From the NCBI GenBank assembly GCA_017450605.1, contig JAFSTG010000042.1, forward strand, positions 1 through 46,564: a stretch of DNA of 46,564 nucleotides. Reading direction: 5' to 3'. Made by a program: the position numbers and the translations under genes. This DNA is from Paludibacteraceae bacterium. GTDB taxonomy: Bacteria > Bacteroidota > Bacteroidia > Bacteroidales > Paludibacteraceae. The first letter of the stretch is position 1; the number at the start of each line of letters is the position of its first letter. This document shows, piece after piece, positions 18,703 through 28,432 of the stretch. The notes below the pieces were generated by a model that ran no database searches, was not told the DNA's origin, and was given only the letters and a program-made list of their open reading frames with translations.

Positions 18703-21027
18703 TTATCTGCGAAGGCGTGCGCCGTCGGCTTCAGGGTCGTTCGGACGACGTGTCTCGTGTCCGAAACGCTCGTCGTGGCGTGGATAAGCGCGGTGCTCAT
18801 GATTTTCATGTCCTTCGCGACGATTATTGTCGCGGCGTTCGCCTCTTTCCGGGCGAGGACGACGCTCCTGCTCAACATAACCTTCGGGCTTCTCTTTTAA
18901 AGCACGTGCCGAGAGTTTGAACTTGCCTGTCTTGTCGTCGATTTCAAGAAGTTTAACGGTTATATGGTCGCCTTCTTGCAGACCGGTCTCTTCCATCGTC
19001 TCGTAGCGACGCCAATCGATTTCAGAAATATGAAGAAGTCCTTCCTTACCCGGCATAAACTCAATGAAGCAACCGTAAGGCATGATCGACTTAACTACCG
19101 CGTCGTAAACCTCGCCTACCTCAGGCATGGCAACGATGTTCTTTATCATGGCTACGGCCTTGTCGAGGCTCTCTTTGTTGTTCGAGGCAACCTCTACTAT
19201 GCCACCTTGTTCGTTTTCATCGATAGAAACAACGGCACCCGATTCAGCTTGAATACCTTGTATAATCTTACCGCCGGGGCCTATTACAGCACCGATAAGC
19301 TCTTTAGGTATAGTAAACGATACTATGCGCGGGGCATGTGGTTTGAGGTCGGCACGTGGTTCGGGCATTACCTCGAGCATCTTACCCAAGATATGCATTC
19401 GACCCTCGTGAGCCTGAGCAAGAGCGTTTTCAAGAATCTCATAGCTCAGTCCGTCAACCTTGATATCCATTTGGCATGCTGTTAGACCATCGCGTGTACC
19501 TGTTGTTTTGAAGTCCATATCACCTAAGTGGTCCTCATCGCCAAGAATATCGCTCAGAATAGCGTAGTTCTTACCTTGGTTCTCGGAAATAAGTCCCATG
19601 GCAATACCCGAAACGGGTTTTTTGATTGGCACACCTGCATCCATAAGTGCAAGAGTACCGGCGCAAACAGTAGCCATCGACGATGATCCGTTTGACTCAA
19701 GAATGTCGCTAACCACGCGAACGCAATATGGGAAGTCGTCGGGAACCATAGTCTTGAGAGCACGGCAGGCAAGGTTGCCATGACCTATCTCGCGACGACC
19801 TACACCGCGTTGTGCTTTGGCTTCGCCTGTAGCAAACGGAGGGAAGTTGTAGTGGAGCAAGAAGCGGTCGGTGCCCTGAATGAGAGCTTCGTCAACTATC
19901 TTCTCGTCGCGTTTTGTTCCGAGTGTTACAGTTGAGAGCGACTGTGTCTCACCACGGGTGAAGATACTCGAGCCGTGAGGACCCGGCAGCGGACTTACCT
20001 CGCACCAAATAGGACGAATCTCGGTAGTCTTTCTGCCGTCGAGACGCTTACCTTCATCGAGCACTGCGCGACGCATGGCCTCTTTCTCTACATCATGATA
20101 ATAGCGGTCAACCATGGCAGCTATGTCGTCAATAGTCAGCCCTAATGCCTCGGCGCGAGCAGCCATATAGTCGGCTTTCTCTGCTTTGAAATCTTCGCAA
20201 ATCTGCGAGAACATCTCTTCGCGATGATGCTTGTCGGTGTCGGCTGAAGTAGCCTGAGCGTATGCGCGTGCGTACGAGAACTCGTGTACAGCCTCGCGCA
20301 ATTCATCGTCGTTAACCTCGTGGCAATATTCACGTTTTACGGTCTTGCCGTAAGCTTCCATCATCTCAAGTTGTGCCTGGCATTGAGGTTTGATAGCCTC
20401 GTGGGCAACTTTAATGGCTTCAAGCATCTCGGCTTCCGACACTTCTTTCATTTCGCCTTCCACCATCATTATGTTGTCTAATGTGGCTGCAACCACTAAT
20501 TCGATATCTGCATGCTCGCACTGCTCGAAGGTGGGGTTGATAACAAATTCGCCATTAACGCGTGCAACACGAACTTCCGAAATAGGGCCTTCAAAAGGTA
20601 TATCAGAGCAAGTGAGTGCTGCAGATGCGGCAAGACCTGCTATCGACTCGGGCATGTCAATGCCGTCAGCACTATAAAGAGTTACGTTAACAAAAGTGTC
20701 GCCATGATAATTAGCAGGGAACAACGGGCGTAAAGCGCGGTCGATAAGGCGTGCAATAAGAATCTCGTAATCCGAAGCCTTACCCTCGCGGCGTGTGAAA
20801 CCACCGGGGAAACGACCATTAGATGCAAACTTCTCTTTGTATTCAACTGTCAGAGGCATGAAATCTGTTCCGGGAACAGCCTCTTTTGCAGAGCAAACGG
20901 TGGCGAGAACCATCGTGTTGCCAAGGGTTGCCATAACAGCTCCGTCGGCTTGTTTGGCAAGTTTGCCGGTTTCAAGAGTAATCACGCGACCATCCGGCAA
21001 ACTGATTTCTTTTCTTACAATGTTCAT
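18703..21027 (-). CDS. pnp: Polyribonucleotide nucleotidyltransferase
   Basis: 774 residues. Two RNase PH-like domains are seen ([46 protein letters not shown] with [18 protein letters not shown]), then a KH domain ([24 protein letters not shown], near 580-640) and an S1 domain ([33 protein letters not shown]). It degrades and extends RNA 3' ends using phosphate. The C-terminal ~60 residues are a disordered, charge-rich tail of Arg, Glu, Asp and His ([14 protein letters not shown]...), longer than in enterobacterial enzymes; such tails occur in Bacteroidota. It has its own promoter and terminator. Confidence 0.98.
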   Translation of the reverse strand: MNIVRKEISLPDGRVITLETGKLAKQADGAVMATLGNTMVLATVCSAKEAVPGTDFMPLTVEYKEKFASNGRFPGGFTRREGKASDYEILIARLIDRALRPLFPANYHGDTFVNVTLYSADGIDMPESIAGLAASAALTCSDIPFEGPISEVRVARVNGEFVINPTFEQCEHADIELVVAATLDNIMMVEGEMKEVSEAEMLEAIKVAHEAIKPQCQAQLEMMEAYGKTVKREYCHEVNDDELREAVHEFSYARAYAQATSADTDKHHREEMFSQICEDFKAEKADYMAARAEALGLTIDDIAAMVDRYYHDVEKEAMRRAVLDEGKRLDGRKTTEIRPIWCEVSPLPGPHGSSIFTRGETQSLSTVTLGTKRDEKIVDEALIQGTDRFLLHYNFPPFATGEAKAQRGVGRREIGHGNLACRALKTMVPDDFPYCVRVVSDILESNGSSSMATVCAGTLALMDAGVPIKKPVSGIAMGLISENQGKNYAILSDILGDEDHLGDMDFKTTGTRDGLTACQMDIKVDGLSYEILENALAQAHEGRMHILGKMLEVMPEPRADLKPHAPRIVSFTIPKELIGAVIGPGGKIIQGIQAESGAVVSIDENEQGGIVEVASNNKESLDKAVAMIKNIVAMPEVGEVYDAVVKSIMPYGCFIEFMPGKEGLLHISEIDWRRYETMEETGLQEGDHITVKLLEIDDKTGKFKLSARALKEKPEGYVEQERRPRPERGERRDNNRREGHENHEHRAYPRHDERFGHETRRPNDPEADGARLRR

Positions 21028-21080
21028 TTGATACTTAATAAGATTTTTGTTTAATTTTTATAGACTCTGAAAAAATCGTG

Positions 21081-21111
21081 CAAAGATACGCATTTTTTTT
21101 TATCCGGCAAA
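21081..21111 (-). promoter_or_regulatory. pnp promoter
   Basis: On the minus strand TTTG (CAAA 21108-21111) lies 19 bp before TATCTTTG (CAAAGATA 21081-21088), leaving a leader of about 50 bases before the ATG. Confidence 0.72.
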
Positions 21112-21146
21112 AAATGTGTTGCCTGAAGTCCCGTTTTTCGAATATG

Positions 21147-22019
21147 CTATTTTAATTCTACATGTCGGGCAGCAACCTCTTCTCCCATAAAGATAGCTGC
21201 CGGGCGCGCAAAACGTTCTTCCGATTCGGTGGTGAGAAATTCTACTCGCCCGCTGTTGCCGCAATAAGGAAGGAGCGATGGATGGCGACTTAGATAGTCG
21301 GCAAGCGACACTGCTACTATATCACCTTGCGTAAGAAGTCGGATTTGTCGGTCAGGCTGATTCGAGGTCGTCCAGCGGCTGAGGAATGTTTCTATTTTCG
21401 GCAGCAAAAGAGGGTAGTGGGTGCATGCAAGCAGAAGTGTGTCTATCCGCTCGTCGGCAGTAAGGATTTGCTCAAGATATTTACCTACGAAATAGTCGGC
21501 GCCAGCCGATTCATGTTCGGCATTTTCTATTAGCGGCACCCACATAGGGCATGCCTGCTGGTGAACTGAGATGTGCGGGAAGAGTTTGGCTATTTCTATC
21601 GGATACGACTCTGACGCCACAGTGCCTTCGGTAGCAAGCACACCAACGTGTCCGCTTTTAGTGTATTGAGCCAATGCCTCTACCGTAGGACGTATCACAC
21701 CGAGCACGCGCTCAAGACCCCGCTTGTCGTCGCCAACCTCACCACGCTCTTCCCAAAGATAGGGTAAGTCGTTCTGCTGAATGGTGCGTAGCGCTTTAGC
21801 CGATGCAGTGTTGCAAGCAAGAATAACCAACCTGCAACCGCGGCCAAACAGATAGTTAACGGCTTGCAGAGTGTATGAATAAACCACTTCGAACGAGCGC
21901 GAACCATAGGGCGAGCGGGCATTGTCGCCCAAATATAAGTAGTCGTATTGAGGTAAATGCCGGCGGATGGCCTTCAGTATCGTCAGACCACCAAAACCGC
22001 TATCGAATATTCCAATCAT
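21147..22019 (-). CDS. murI: Glutamate racemase
   Basis: 290 residues. GIFDSGFGGLTILKAI starts the protein; both catalytic cysteines are present, in ACNTASAKAL and in ACTHYPLLLPK. It makes D-glutamate for peptidoglycan. An internal stretch (REGEERGEVGDDKRGLERV-like, about residues 85-105) is a little longer than in enterobacterial MurI. It lies 119 bp upstream of pnp on the same strand, each with its own promoter. Confidence 0.96.
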   Translation of the reverse strand: MIGIFDSGFGGLTILKAIRRHLPQYDYLYLGDNARSPYGSRSFEVVYSYTLQAVNYLFGRGCRLVILACNTASAKALRTIQQNDLPYLWEERGEVGDDKRGLERVLGVIRPTVEALAQYTKSGHVGVLATEGTVASESYPIEIAKLFPHISVHQQACPMWVPLIENAEHESAGADYFVGKYLEQILTADERIDTLLLACTHYPLLLPKIETFLSRWTTSNQPDRQIRLLTQGDIVAVSLADYLSRHPSLLPYCGNSGRVEFLTTESEERFARPAAIFMGEEVAARHVELK

Positions 22020-22090
22020 ATTGTTAATCGTTAGTATGCCCGAGGCAGATGAATTTTAATTTCTCAATAAGGAAGCTGTTTATAGACTTG

Positions 22091-22120
22091 CAAAAATACG
22101 AATTTTGTGCGACATACGAA
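22091..22120 (-). promoter_or_regulatory. Probable murI promoter
   Basis: TATTTTTG on the minus strand (CAAAAATA 22091-22098). The upstream box is imperfect: TTCG, 18 bp away (CGAA 22117-22120). It is divergent from, and 50 bp apart from, the dnaN promoter. Confidence 0.5.
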
Positions 22121-22147
22121 AAAAAACAATAATATACTCTGAAAATT

Positions 22148-22177
22148 TTTGTATTTGAAAAATAATTTCTAAATTTG
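22148..22177 (+). promoter_or_regulatory. dnaN promoter
   Basis: TTTG at 22148-22151, 18 bp spacing, then TAAATTTG at 22170-22177. The leader before dnaN is about 87 bases. Confidence 0.65.
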
Positions 22178-22270
22178 CACACTTGAAAATAGGCGTTAAA
22201 TGCAAGCGGCATTTTGCCGACAAAGGTTTTTGTCAATCAAAATTGTATAACAAACAAAATAAAATAAAAT

Positions 22271-23392
22271 ATGAGATTCAAAGTATCAAGCAACAAGTTG
22301 TTTGCACAATTGCAAGCACTCAGCAAGGTTATTTCTTCGAAAAATAGTCTTAATATATTAGAGTGCGTGTTATTCGATTTGCACGATAATCTTCTCACTC
22401 TCACCGCTTCTGATAGTGAGACAACTATTCAAACCACTTTAGAGGTTGAAGAGGCCGAAGGTGCAGGTAAGGTGGCTTTTACTGCCCGTATGCTTACCGA
22501 CACTCTCAAGGAGTTCCCCGAGCAACCCTTGGTTTTCGATATCAACGACCAAAACTTCGGGCTGAATATTATTTCCGATAACGGTAACTACAATTTTGTG
22601 GGAACCAATGGTCTTGAATATCCTCAGATGCCTGCTATCACTGAAGACGTACACACTTTCGAGATGGAAGCAAACACGCTTCTCACTGCTCTGAATAAGA
22701 CCATCTTCTGTGCTGCCGACGACGAACTCCGTCCGGTGATGAATGGTGTGTATTTCGACCTCGCAGAAGAAAGTCTCACTATGGTGGCTACCGATGCTCA
22801 CCGCCTTGTTAAATACACCAATACCAATATCAAGGGCGAGCCTGCAAGTTTCATACTTCCTAAGAAACCTGCCAATCTCCTGCGTCAGGTGCTCGGCAAA
22901 GAAGAGGGTAACGTAAGTATTACTTTCGGTACGAAGAATACACGTTTCGACTTCGGTCAGACTATACTGATTTGTCGACTGATAGAAGGTCGTTTTCCTA
23001 ATTATAATGCTGTTATTCCTAAGAATAATAACAATATTATAGTTGTTGACCGCCAGACTATTCTCAACGCTTCTAAGCGTGTGGCAGTGTTTGCTAATCA
23101 GGGTACAGGTCTTATCAAACTTGCTATAGGCGAGAATACCATACATATCTCGGCTCAGGATATCGACTTCTCTACCAGTGCTGAAGAGCAGATCTCGTGT
23201 AACTATAGCGGTCCGAGCATGGCTATCGGGTTTAAGGCTCCCTTCCTTATCGAGATTCTCGGGACTATCGGTTCAGATGAAATAAACATCGAATTGTCTG
23301 ACCCGTCGAAGGCAGGTCTGATAGTTCCTACTACAAGCGAAGACAACGAAGAGTTAGTAATCTTGTTAATGCCAATGTTGCTTAATGACTAA
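22271..23392 (+). CDS. dnaN: DNA polymerase III subunit beta (sliding clamp)
   Basis: 373 residues, the usual length. It begins MRFKVSSNKLFAQLQALSKVISSKNSLNIL and has the typical clamp features: the FVGTNGLEYPQMP and VATDAHRLVKY segments, and the C-terminal ISCNYSGPSMAIGFKAPFLIEIL followed by LMPMLLND. The ring-shaped clamp holds DNA polymerase to the template. It overlaps the rnz start by 8 bp, so the two are one operon; dnaA and gyrB are not adjacent. Confidence 0.97.
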   Translation: MRFKVSSNKLFAQLQALSKVISSKNSLNILECVLFDLHDNLLTLTASDSETTIQTTLEVEEAEGAGKVAFTARMLTDTLKEFPEQPLVFDINDQNFGLNIISDNGNYNFVGTNGLEYPQMPAITEDVHTFEMEANTLLTALNKTIFCAADDELRPVMNGVYFDLAEESLTMVATDAHRLVKYTNTNIKGEPASFILPKKPANLLRQVLGKEEGNVSITFGTKNTRFDFGQTILICRLIEGRFPNYNAVIPKNNNNIIVVDRQTILNASKRVAVFANQGTGLIKLAIGENTIHISAQDIDFSTSAEEQISCNYSGPSMAIGFKAPFLIEILGTIGSDEINIELSDPSKAGLIVPTTSEDNEELVILLMPMLLND

Positions 23393-24302
23393 TCGCGGAA
23401 ATGTCGGCATATTAGGCTGCGGGTCTGCTAAGCCTGCTAATGGGCACATGCAGGCGTCGCAACTGCTGACATTATGCGATAAGCAGTTTCTAATTGATTG
23501 TGGCGAAGGTGTGCAAACCACTCTCGCACACAACGGTTGGCGAGTGGCTCGGCTTGATAATATCTTTATCTCGCATCTGCATGGCGACCATTGTTTTGGT
23601 TTGCTTGGTCTGCTTTCTACTTGGGGCATGCTCGGAAGAACACGCTCCATTTCTGTATTCGCACAACCCGATCTTGAAAAACTGCTCCGACCTTTGCTCA
23701 ACTATTTCTGCAGCGACATGCCCTACGAGGTGCACTTCGAGCATATCAACCCCAATCATCACGAGGTTGTTTATAGCGACAGGACTCTTACTGTCGAGTC
23801 GCTACCGCTAAAGCATAAAGTGCCCTGTTGCGGTTTCCTTTTCCGCGAGAAGCAGCGGTTGCCACACATATTACCCGAGGCTATCGAGCGCTATGGTATA
23901 TCAATAGCCGACATAGCAAAGATAAAAAACGGCTGCGACTACACCACTTCCTCCGGCGAGGTAATACCTAATGCAGCTCTCACTCGTCCTGCCAACAAGC
24001 CTGTGAGTTACGCATATTGCTCGGATACTGCTTATTCTGAAAAGATTATTCCGTGGATTGATGGTATCGACCTCCTCTACCATGAAGCCACATATCTAAA
24101 CGAAAATATCGACAGGGCAAAGCGCAATATGCATTCTACTGCTGCGCAGGCCGCTACAATAGCAAAAATGGCTAACGTCAAGCAACTGATAATAGGGCAT
24201 TATTCATCGAATATCAAAGATGAAAACCAACTGCTTGCTGAGGCACAACAAGTTTTCCCCAACACACTGCTTGCTCGCGAAGGGCAGAGGTATGCGTTTT
24301 AG
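23385..24302 (+). CDS. rnz: Ribonuclease Z
   Basis: 305 residues, normal for a short RNase Z. The metallo-beta-lactamase motif HLHGDHCFGLLGLL is complete, followed by ALTRPANKPVSYAYCSDTAYSE (metal Asp), YHEATYL and the C-terminal His of IIGHYSS. It trims tRNA 3' ends that lack CCA. Both tRNA genes in this window lack an encoded CCA, so they need 3' processing of this kind. It overlaps dnaN by 8 bp. Confidence 0.95.
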   Translation: MTNRGNVGILGCGSAKPANGHMQASQLLTLCDKQFLIDCGEGVQTTLAHNGWRVARLDNIFISHLHGDHCFGLLGLLSTWGMLGRTRSISVFAQPDLEKLLRPLLNYFCSDMPYEVHFEHINPNHHEVVYSDRTLTVESLPLKHKVPCCGFLFREKQRLPHILPEAIERYGISIADIAKIKNGCDYTTSSGEVIPNAALTRPANKPVSYAYCSDTAYSEKIIPWIDGIDLLYHEATYLNENIDRAKRNMHSTAAQAATIAKMANVKQLIIGHYSSNIKDENQLLAEAQQVFPNTLLAREGQRYAF

Positions 24303-24349
24303 AAAAATAGAATTTTTTGAAATCAACTAATAACCTTAAATAAATTATT

Positions 24350-25516
24350 ATGACAACAAACGAATTGAAAAAAGCCTTTTTTGAGGCTTACGGAAAAGAG
24401 GCAGAGAAAGTCTATTTCTCGCCAGGCAGGGTGAATCTTATTGGCGAACATACCGACTATAATGGCGGTTATGTATTCCCATGCGCGCTGAGTTTTGGAA
24501 CATATCTTCTTATCGCAAAAAACGATAACAAAGTGCTGCATTTCAAATCGCTAAATATGCCTGAGGTTACAGAACTTCAGTTAGACCAACTCTCTACTCC
24601 TCTGCCCAAAAATCACTGGGTAAACTATCCATTAGGTTGTATCGCGCAGTTCATCAAACGTGGGCATAAATTAGAGCAAGGCTACGATATCCTTATCTGG
24701 GGTAATGTGCCGGCAGGTGCAGGACTCTCATCGTCTGCCGCCCTCGAAGTAGTTACTGCCTACGCATTCAACGAACTGCTTGGCACCGGTTACGACCGCA
24801 CCGAACTTGCTAAAATAGGTCAACTCTCCGAGCATGAGTTTGCAGGTGTCAACTGCGGCATAATGGACCAGTTTGCTTCGGCATGGGGAAAGAAAGACCA
24901 TGCCATCTTCCTCAACTGCGACACTCTTGAATTCCAACATGTCCCCGTAAAACTCGAAGGTATAAAAGTAGTTATCAGTAACACTCACTCGCCTCACAAA
25001 CTTGACTCGGGTGCATATAACGACCGTGTGGCTCAGTGTCAGTTGGCGCTCAAGCAACTGCGTGCTGTCCGCCCTGAACTGAAGAATCTTGCTGAACTAA
25101 CCGAGGCTGAGTTCGAGAAGATAGAGAATGCTATTACCGACCCTGTTGCACATCGTCGTGCCCGCCATGTAGTAGGCGAAGTACAACGCACCACCGATGC
25201 TGTAAAGGCGTTGCAAGATGGCGATATTGAGAAGTTCGGGCGACTGATGTGTGCAAGCCATGTGTCGTTGCGCGACGACTACGAAGTAACAGGTCTGCAC
25301 CTCGATACACTTGCTGAGGAAGCTTGGAAAATAAGTGGTGTTATCGGCTCGCGCATGACAGGTGGCGGCTTCGGCGGATGCACCGTATCGCTTGTACGCG
25401 ACGAGGCAATAGAAGAATTCAAACAGAAAGTGGGTAAGGCATACGAAGAGAAAACTGGTATCCATCCCGACTTCTACGTAGCCGAAATAAGCGATGGCGC
25501 ACGTGAGATAAAATAA
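24350..25516 (+). CDS. galK: Galactokinase
   Basis: 388 residues, GHMP-kinase family. SPGRVNLIGEHTDYNGGYVFP is the galactokinase signature, GAGLSSSAALE the ATP-binding loop, NCGIMDQFASAWG the catalytic Asp region and MTGGGFGGCTVSLV motif 3. It phosphorylates galactose to galactose-1-phosphate in the Leloir pathway; galM lies 1.8 kb downstream, across the divergent phosphoethanolamine transferase. galT and a sugar transporter are not in view. A strong terminator follows 14 bases after the stop. Confidence 0.97.
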   Translation: MTTNELKKAFFEAYGKEAEKVYFSPGRVNLIGEHTDYNGGYVFPCALSFGTYLLIAKNDNKVLHFKSLNMPEVTELQLDQLSTPLPKNHWVNYPLGCIAQFIKRGHKLEQGYDILIWGNVPAGAGLSSSAALEVVTAYAFNELLGTGYDRTELAKIGQLSEHEFAGVNCGIMDQFASAWGKKDHAIFLNCDTLEFQHVPVKLEGIKVVISNTHSPHKLDSGAYNDRVAQCQLALKQLRAVRPELKNLAELTEAEFEKIENAITDPVAHRRARHVVGEVQRTTDAVKALQDGDIEKFGRLMCASHVSLRDDYEVTGLHLDTLAEEAWKISGVIGSRMTGGGFGGCTVSLVRDEAIEEFKQKVGKAYEEKTGIHPDFYVAEISDGAREIK

Positions 25517-25530
25517 GCGATGGCACAATA

Positions 25531-25562
25531 AAAAAAAGAGGCGGCCAACCGCCTCTTTTTTT
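25531..25562. terminator. Bidirectional terminator between galK and the phosphoethanolamine transferase
   Basis: A perfect 14-bp stem, AAAAAAAGAGGCGG with CCGCCTCTTTTTTT, and a 4-base CCAA loop. It serves two convergent genes. Confidence 0.92.
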
Positions 25563-25585
25563 ATTCACCATCCAAAAATCCACCA

Positions 25586-27142
25586 TTAAAACATCCCATC
25601 ATTCAACAAATCATGTTCTGCAACGTATGCAGGGCTCTTCAGCCCCATCAGATGTAGCACCGTGTGGAAAACATAATGCTGGTCGATAACTTCAGTTGGT
25701 TGGCAGGTTATAGCAGATGGCCGATAACTGCTGTCTAACCATATTATGAAAGGTATTTCGTATTGCTCGCGCGGAGCAATATTCATTGGCGCGCCGTGCA
25801 TATACAATCCGTTTTCGCCAAGCGACTCGCCATGGTCGCTGACAAATAACGCCGCCGTATGCCAACCGTTGATAGATGCGAGAGTGTCAAGCAGATTGTT
25901 GAATAAGTGGTCGGTGTATAAAATAGTATTATCGTAAGCATTACGGATTCCTTCAGTGTCGCTGTTGCCATTGCCGATATTGCTTGCTACAGGCATATAT
26001 ACTGCAAACTCATCCGGATAACGGCTCTCGTAAAGCGGACCATGACTGGTTGTGGTGTGTACGACAATAAATACTTTGTTCGACTTACTGCTCAGTATTC
26101 GCTCTTTTATGCCCGCAAACATTACACTCTCTTTCCCGTCGTCTTGACTTGGAAACGCTTTTCTCAACTCGGCAAGGGTGAGATACTCGGTGTGCACGGG
26201 AGGCTCTCCCCAATTGTTGCTACGCCACGACACATCCGCTCCCATACGAGATAGATAGTTTGGCAAAATCTCGTGTAACTGCCGCGTCGGTGCTGCCTCA
26301 AGCATACTGCGGACACCGCCTGTCGTATAGGTGGCACACGACTGCGCAGTGAAAATATATAGGTTGTCGTCACGCCGACCGAGCTGGGGATTGGTCTCGC
26401 GTTCGTAACCGTATAGCGAGAAGTTGGCACGGCGCGCCGACTCGCCTATTACAAGCACTACGGCAGTAGGCTCATCATCGGTGAAAGCACCATCGGCAAG
26501 AGGTATTTCTTCTACATTACGTTGTCTGTCTTGCGCAATAATCCGGCAGGTGTTAACCACATACGACCACGGCATTAGCAATCCACCCAATTCGGTATCG
26601 TAAGTGCCAAACCATAACAGCTGATTGTAATTAGCAAGTGCACATACCATACATATAAGCAGACTCACTCCGCTGCTTGCACCAAAACGCTTCCAACTAC
26701 CATAGTCTATTTTCTTCGCAAGCACGTATATAGCCGGCAATATTCCAAGCACTAAGATGGTCAGCCATAGCCACACAGAGAAGAACCCTGATGCCTCAGA
26801 GTAACGGGTGTTGAACACATTACGCAACATCGACTCATCGAGCATTACATGATATGCAACCACAAAATACACACCTGCCGCCGATAGTATATGGGTAATG
26901 GCAATCAGTACACGTCCTACATGCCGCAGCAGAAAAAGGATGAGATAACAAATCAGGAAGTTAAGTGCTAACATCACCACTGCTAACCCTGCAATTAGAA
27001 TTATCCTGCGCCAAAGAATCATGTCGGCATGAGCGCACACAAAAGCAAAAAACGGAATATTATATAAAAGCATGCACACACCGCTCATCAGCAACGAGAA
27101 TTTTAACAGCGGTATGGGTTTGGATTTCCTTAGTACATTCAT
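25586..27142 (-). CDS. Lipid A / LPS phosphoethanolamine transferase, EptA-like
   Basis: 518 residues. The N-terminal ~175 residues carry five membrane segments (for example FSLLMSGVCMLLYNIPFFAFV and GFFSVWLWLTILVLGILPAIYVLA). The rest is a periplasmic alkaline-phosphatase-like domain: VLVIGESARRANFSLYGYERETNP with metal Glu234, the nucleophile segment CATYTTGGVRSML (Thr273 likely), HTTTSHGPLY and VSDHGESLGENGLYMHGAP. Such enzymes transfer phosphoethanolamine to lipid A or core sugars, which in Gram-negatives affects resistance to cationic peptides. The acceptor here is not known. It has its own promoter, divergent from that of galM. Confidence 0.9.
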   Translation of the reverse strand: MNVLRKSKPIPLLKFSLLMSGVCMLLYNIPFFAFVCAHADMILWRRIILIAGLAVVMLALNFLICYLILFLLRHVGRVLIAITHILSAAGVYFVVAYHVMLDESMLRNVFNTRYSEASGFFSVWLWLTILVLGILPAIYVLAKKIDYGSWKRFGASSGVSLLICMVCALANYNQLLWFGTYDTELGGLLMPWSYVVNTCRIIAQDRQRNVEEIPLADGAFTDDEPTAVVLVIGESARRANFSLYGYERETNPQLGRRDDNLYIFTAQSCATYTTGGVRSMLEAAPTRQLHEILPNYLSRMGADVSWRSNNWGEPPVHTEYLTLAELRKAFPSQDDGKESVMFAGIKERILSSKSNKVFIVVHTTTSHGPLYESRYPDEFAVYMPVASNIGNGNSDTEGIRNAYDNTILYTDHLFNNLLDTLASINGWHTAALFVSDHGESLGENGLYMHGAPMNIAPREQYEIPFIIWLDSSYRPSAITCQPTEVIDQHYVFHTVLHLMGLKSPAYVAEHDLLNDGMF

Positions 27143-27167
27143 TTTATTGTCGAGTTATTTTCAACTG

Positions 27168-27198
27168 CAAAGATACTACAGTTTTTACAACCTGCAAA
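27168..27198 (-). promoter_or_regulatory. Promoter of the phosphoethanolamine transferase
   Basis: On the minus strand TTTG (CAAA 27195-27198) lies 19 bp before TATCTTTG (CAAAGATA 27168-27175). Back to back with the galM promoter. Confidence 0.7.
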
Positions 27199-27211
27199 AA
27201 AGCAGTTTTTG

Positions 27212-27243
27212 TTTGGCGCATTTCAGAATTTTACATATCTTTG
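27212..27243 (+). promoter_or_regulatory. galM promoter
   Basis: TTTG at 27212-27215, 20 bp, then TATCTTTG at 27236-27243. The leader before the ATG is about 100 bases and includes TCCGCC, GGTT, GGCGGA, a 6-bp hairpin around 27302-27317. Confidence 0.7.
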
Positions 27244-27345
27244 TAGGCGCAAGAAAAACAGTTGATATATTTCAACTTCTAAACACACTGTTCAACCATT
27301 CATCCGCCGGTTGGCGGAATAAAGACCATTTAACTTTTCAAAGTC

Positions 27346-28392
27346 ATGATAAAAGAAGATTCATTCAGTGCCTTTATCAAAGGTCAACGGGTAAGGCTCA
27401 TCACCCTGCGGAGCAACACAGGATTGAAGGCTTATGTAACCAACTATGGCGCAAAGTTAGTGTCGCTTTTTGTGCCCGATAGCAACGGTCAGATGGCAGA
27501 TGTTCTGCTCGGTTTCCCTACGCTCGACGAGTGGCGTGAGAAAGAAACGTATTTCAATGCTGTGATAGGCAGATACGCCAACCGTATAAAAAACGGACAA
27601 TTCACCCTTGACGGGCAGCAATACCAACTTGCTGTCAACAATGGCACCAATCACCTTCACGGAGGCAATGAGGGATTTAATAAAAAGGTGTGGGAAATAG
27701 TGGGACAAACTGCTTATTCGGTGAGCATGCACTATCGCTCGCACGACGGAGAAGAAAACTACCCCGGCAACTTAGATGTGTATGTAACATACCGCCTCAC
27801 TCGCAATAACTCGCTTGAGATAACCTACGAGGCCAAGACCGATAAACCCACTATCGTGGGCTTCACCAACCACGCTTATTTCAATCTCAAAGGCGAAGGC
27901 AATGGCGATGTAAAAGACCATACCCTGCAAGTTCTTGCCGATTACTATACTCCTTTCGACGATACCGCTTGTCCTACAGGAGAAATCCTTCCCGTTGAAG
28001 GTACACCTATGGATTTCAGACAACCTGTGCTCGTGGGCGATCGTATTGATTTGCCATTCTTCGCACCGGGGAGAGGAATAGATAATAACTTCGTCCTCAC
28101 TCATCCCGATGAGTATAAGAGTGAAACGTCTCACAAGTCGAAGTTGGCAGCTGTTGTTCAGGCTGGTGGCAGAACGATGGAGGTGTGGACAACCATGCCT
28201 GGTCTGCAGGTTTATACAGGAAACTGGGTCGAGAAGAACATAGGTAAGAGTGGTAAGCAATATGATGTGCAAACAGCTATTTGCCTCGAGGCACAAAACT
28301 TCCCCGATTCACCCAACCACGATAATTTCCCGTCTCCTGTGCTACGCCCGGGCGAGATATACTTCCAAAAGTGCAGTTATAAGTTCAAATAG
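27346..28392 (+). CDS. galM: Aldose 1-epimerase (galactose mutarotase)
   Basis: 348 residues. GRYANRIKNGQFTLDGQQYQL and NHLHGGNEGFNKKVW are the N-terminal signature, TNHAYFNLKGEG holds the catalytic His, and CLEAQNFPDSPNHDNFPS holds the catalytic Glu. It interconverts alpha- and beta-galactose to feed galactokinase. radA starts 40 bp after its stop without a clear promoter, so it is probably read through. Confidence 0.95.
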   Translation: MIKEDSFSAFIKGQRVRLITLRSNTGLKAYVTNYGAKLVSLFVPDSNGQMADVLLGFPTLDEWREKETYFNAVIGRYANRIKNGQFTLDGQQYQLAVNNGTNHLHGGNEGFNKKVWEIVGQTAYSVSMHYRSHDGEENYPGNLDVYVTYRLTRNNSLEITYEAKTDKPTIVGFTNHAYFNLKGEGNGDVKDHTLQVLADYYTPFDDTACPTGEILPVEGTPMDFRQPVLVGDRIDLPFFAPGRGIDNNFVLTHPDEYKSETSHKSKLAAVVQAGGRTMEVWTTMPGLQVYTGNWVEKNIGKSGKQYDVQTAICLEAQNFPDSPNHDNFPSPVLRPGEIYFQKCSYKFK

Positions 28393-28432
28393 TTGATTGA
28401 TGATTCCCCTTTAACTTCCCCTTTATCCTTGC

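Noticed and set aside
18660-18920. An Arg-rich plus-strand ORF opposite the pnp tail
   Set aside because: It is the complement of the low-complexity charged tail of PNPase.
28400-28430. CCCCTTTAACTT, CCCCTTTATCCTT before radA as a regulatory repeat
   Set aside because: Two imperfect copies only; nothing else supports a function.
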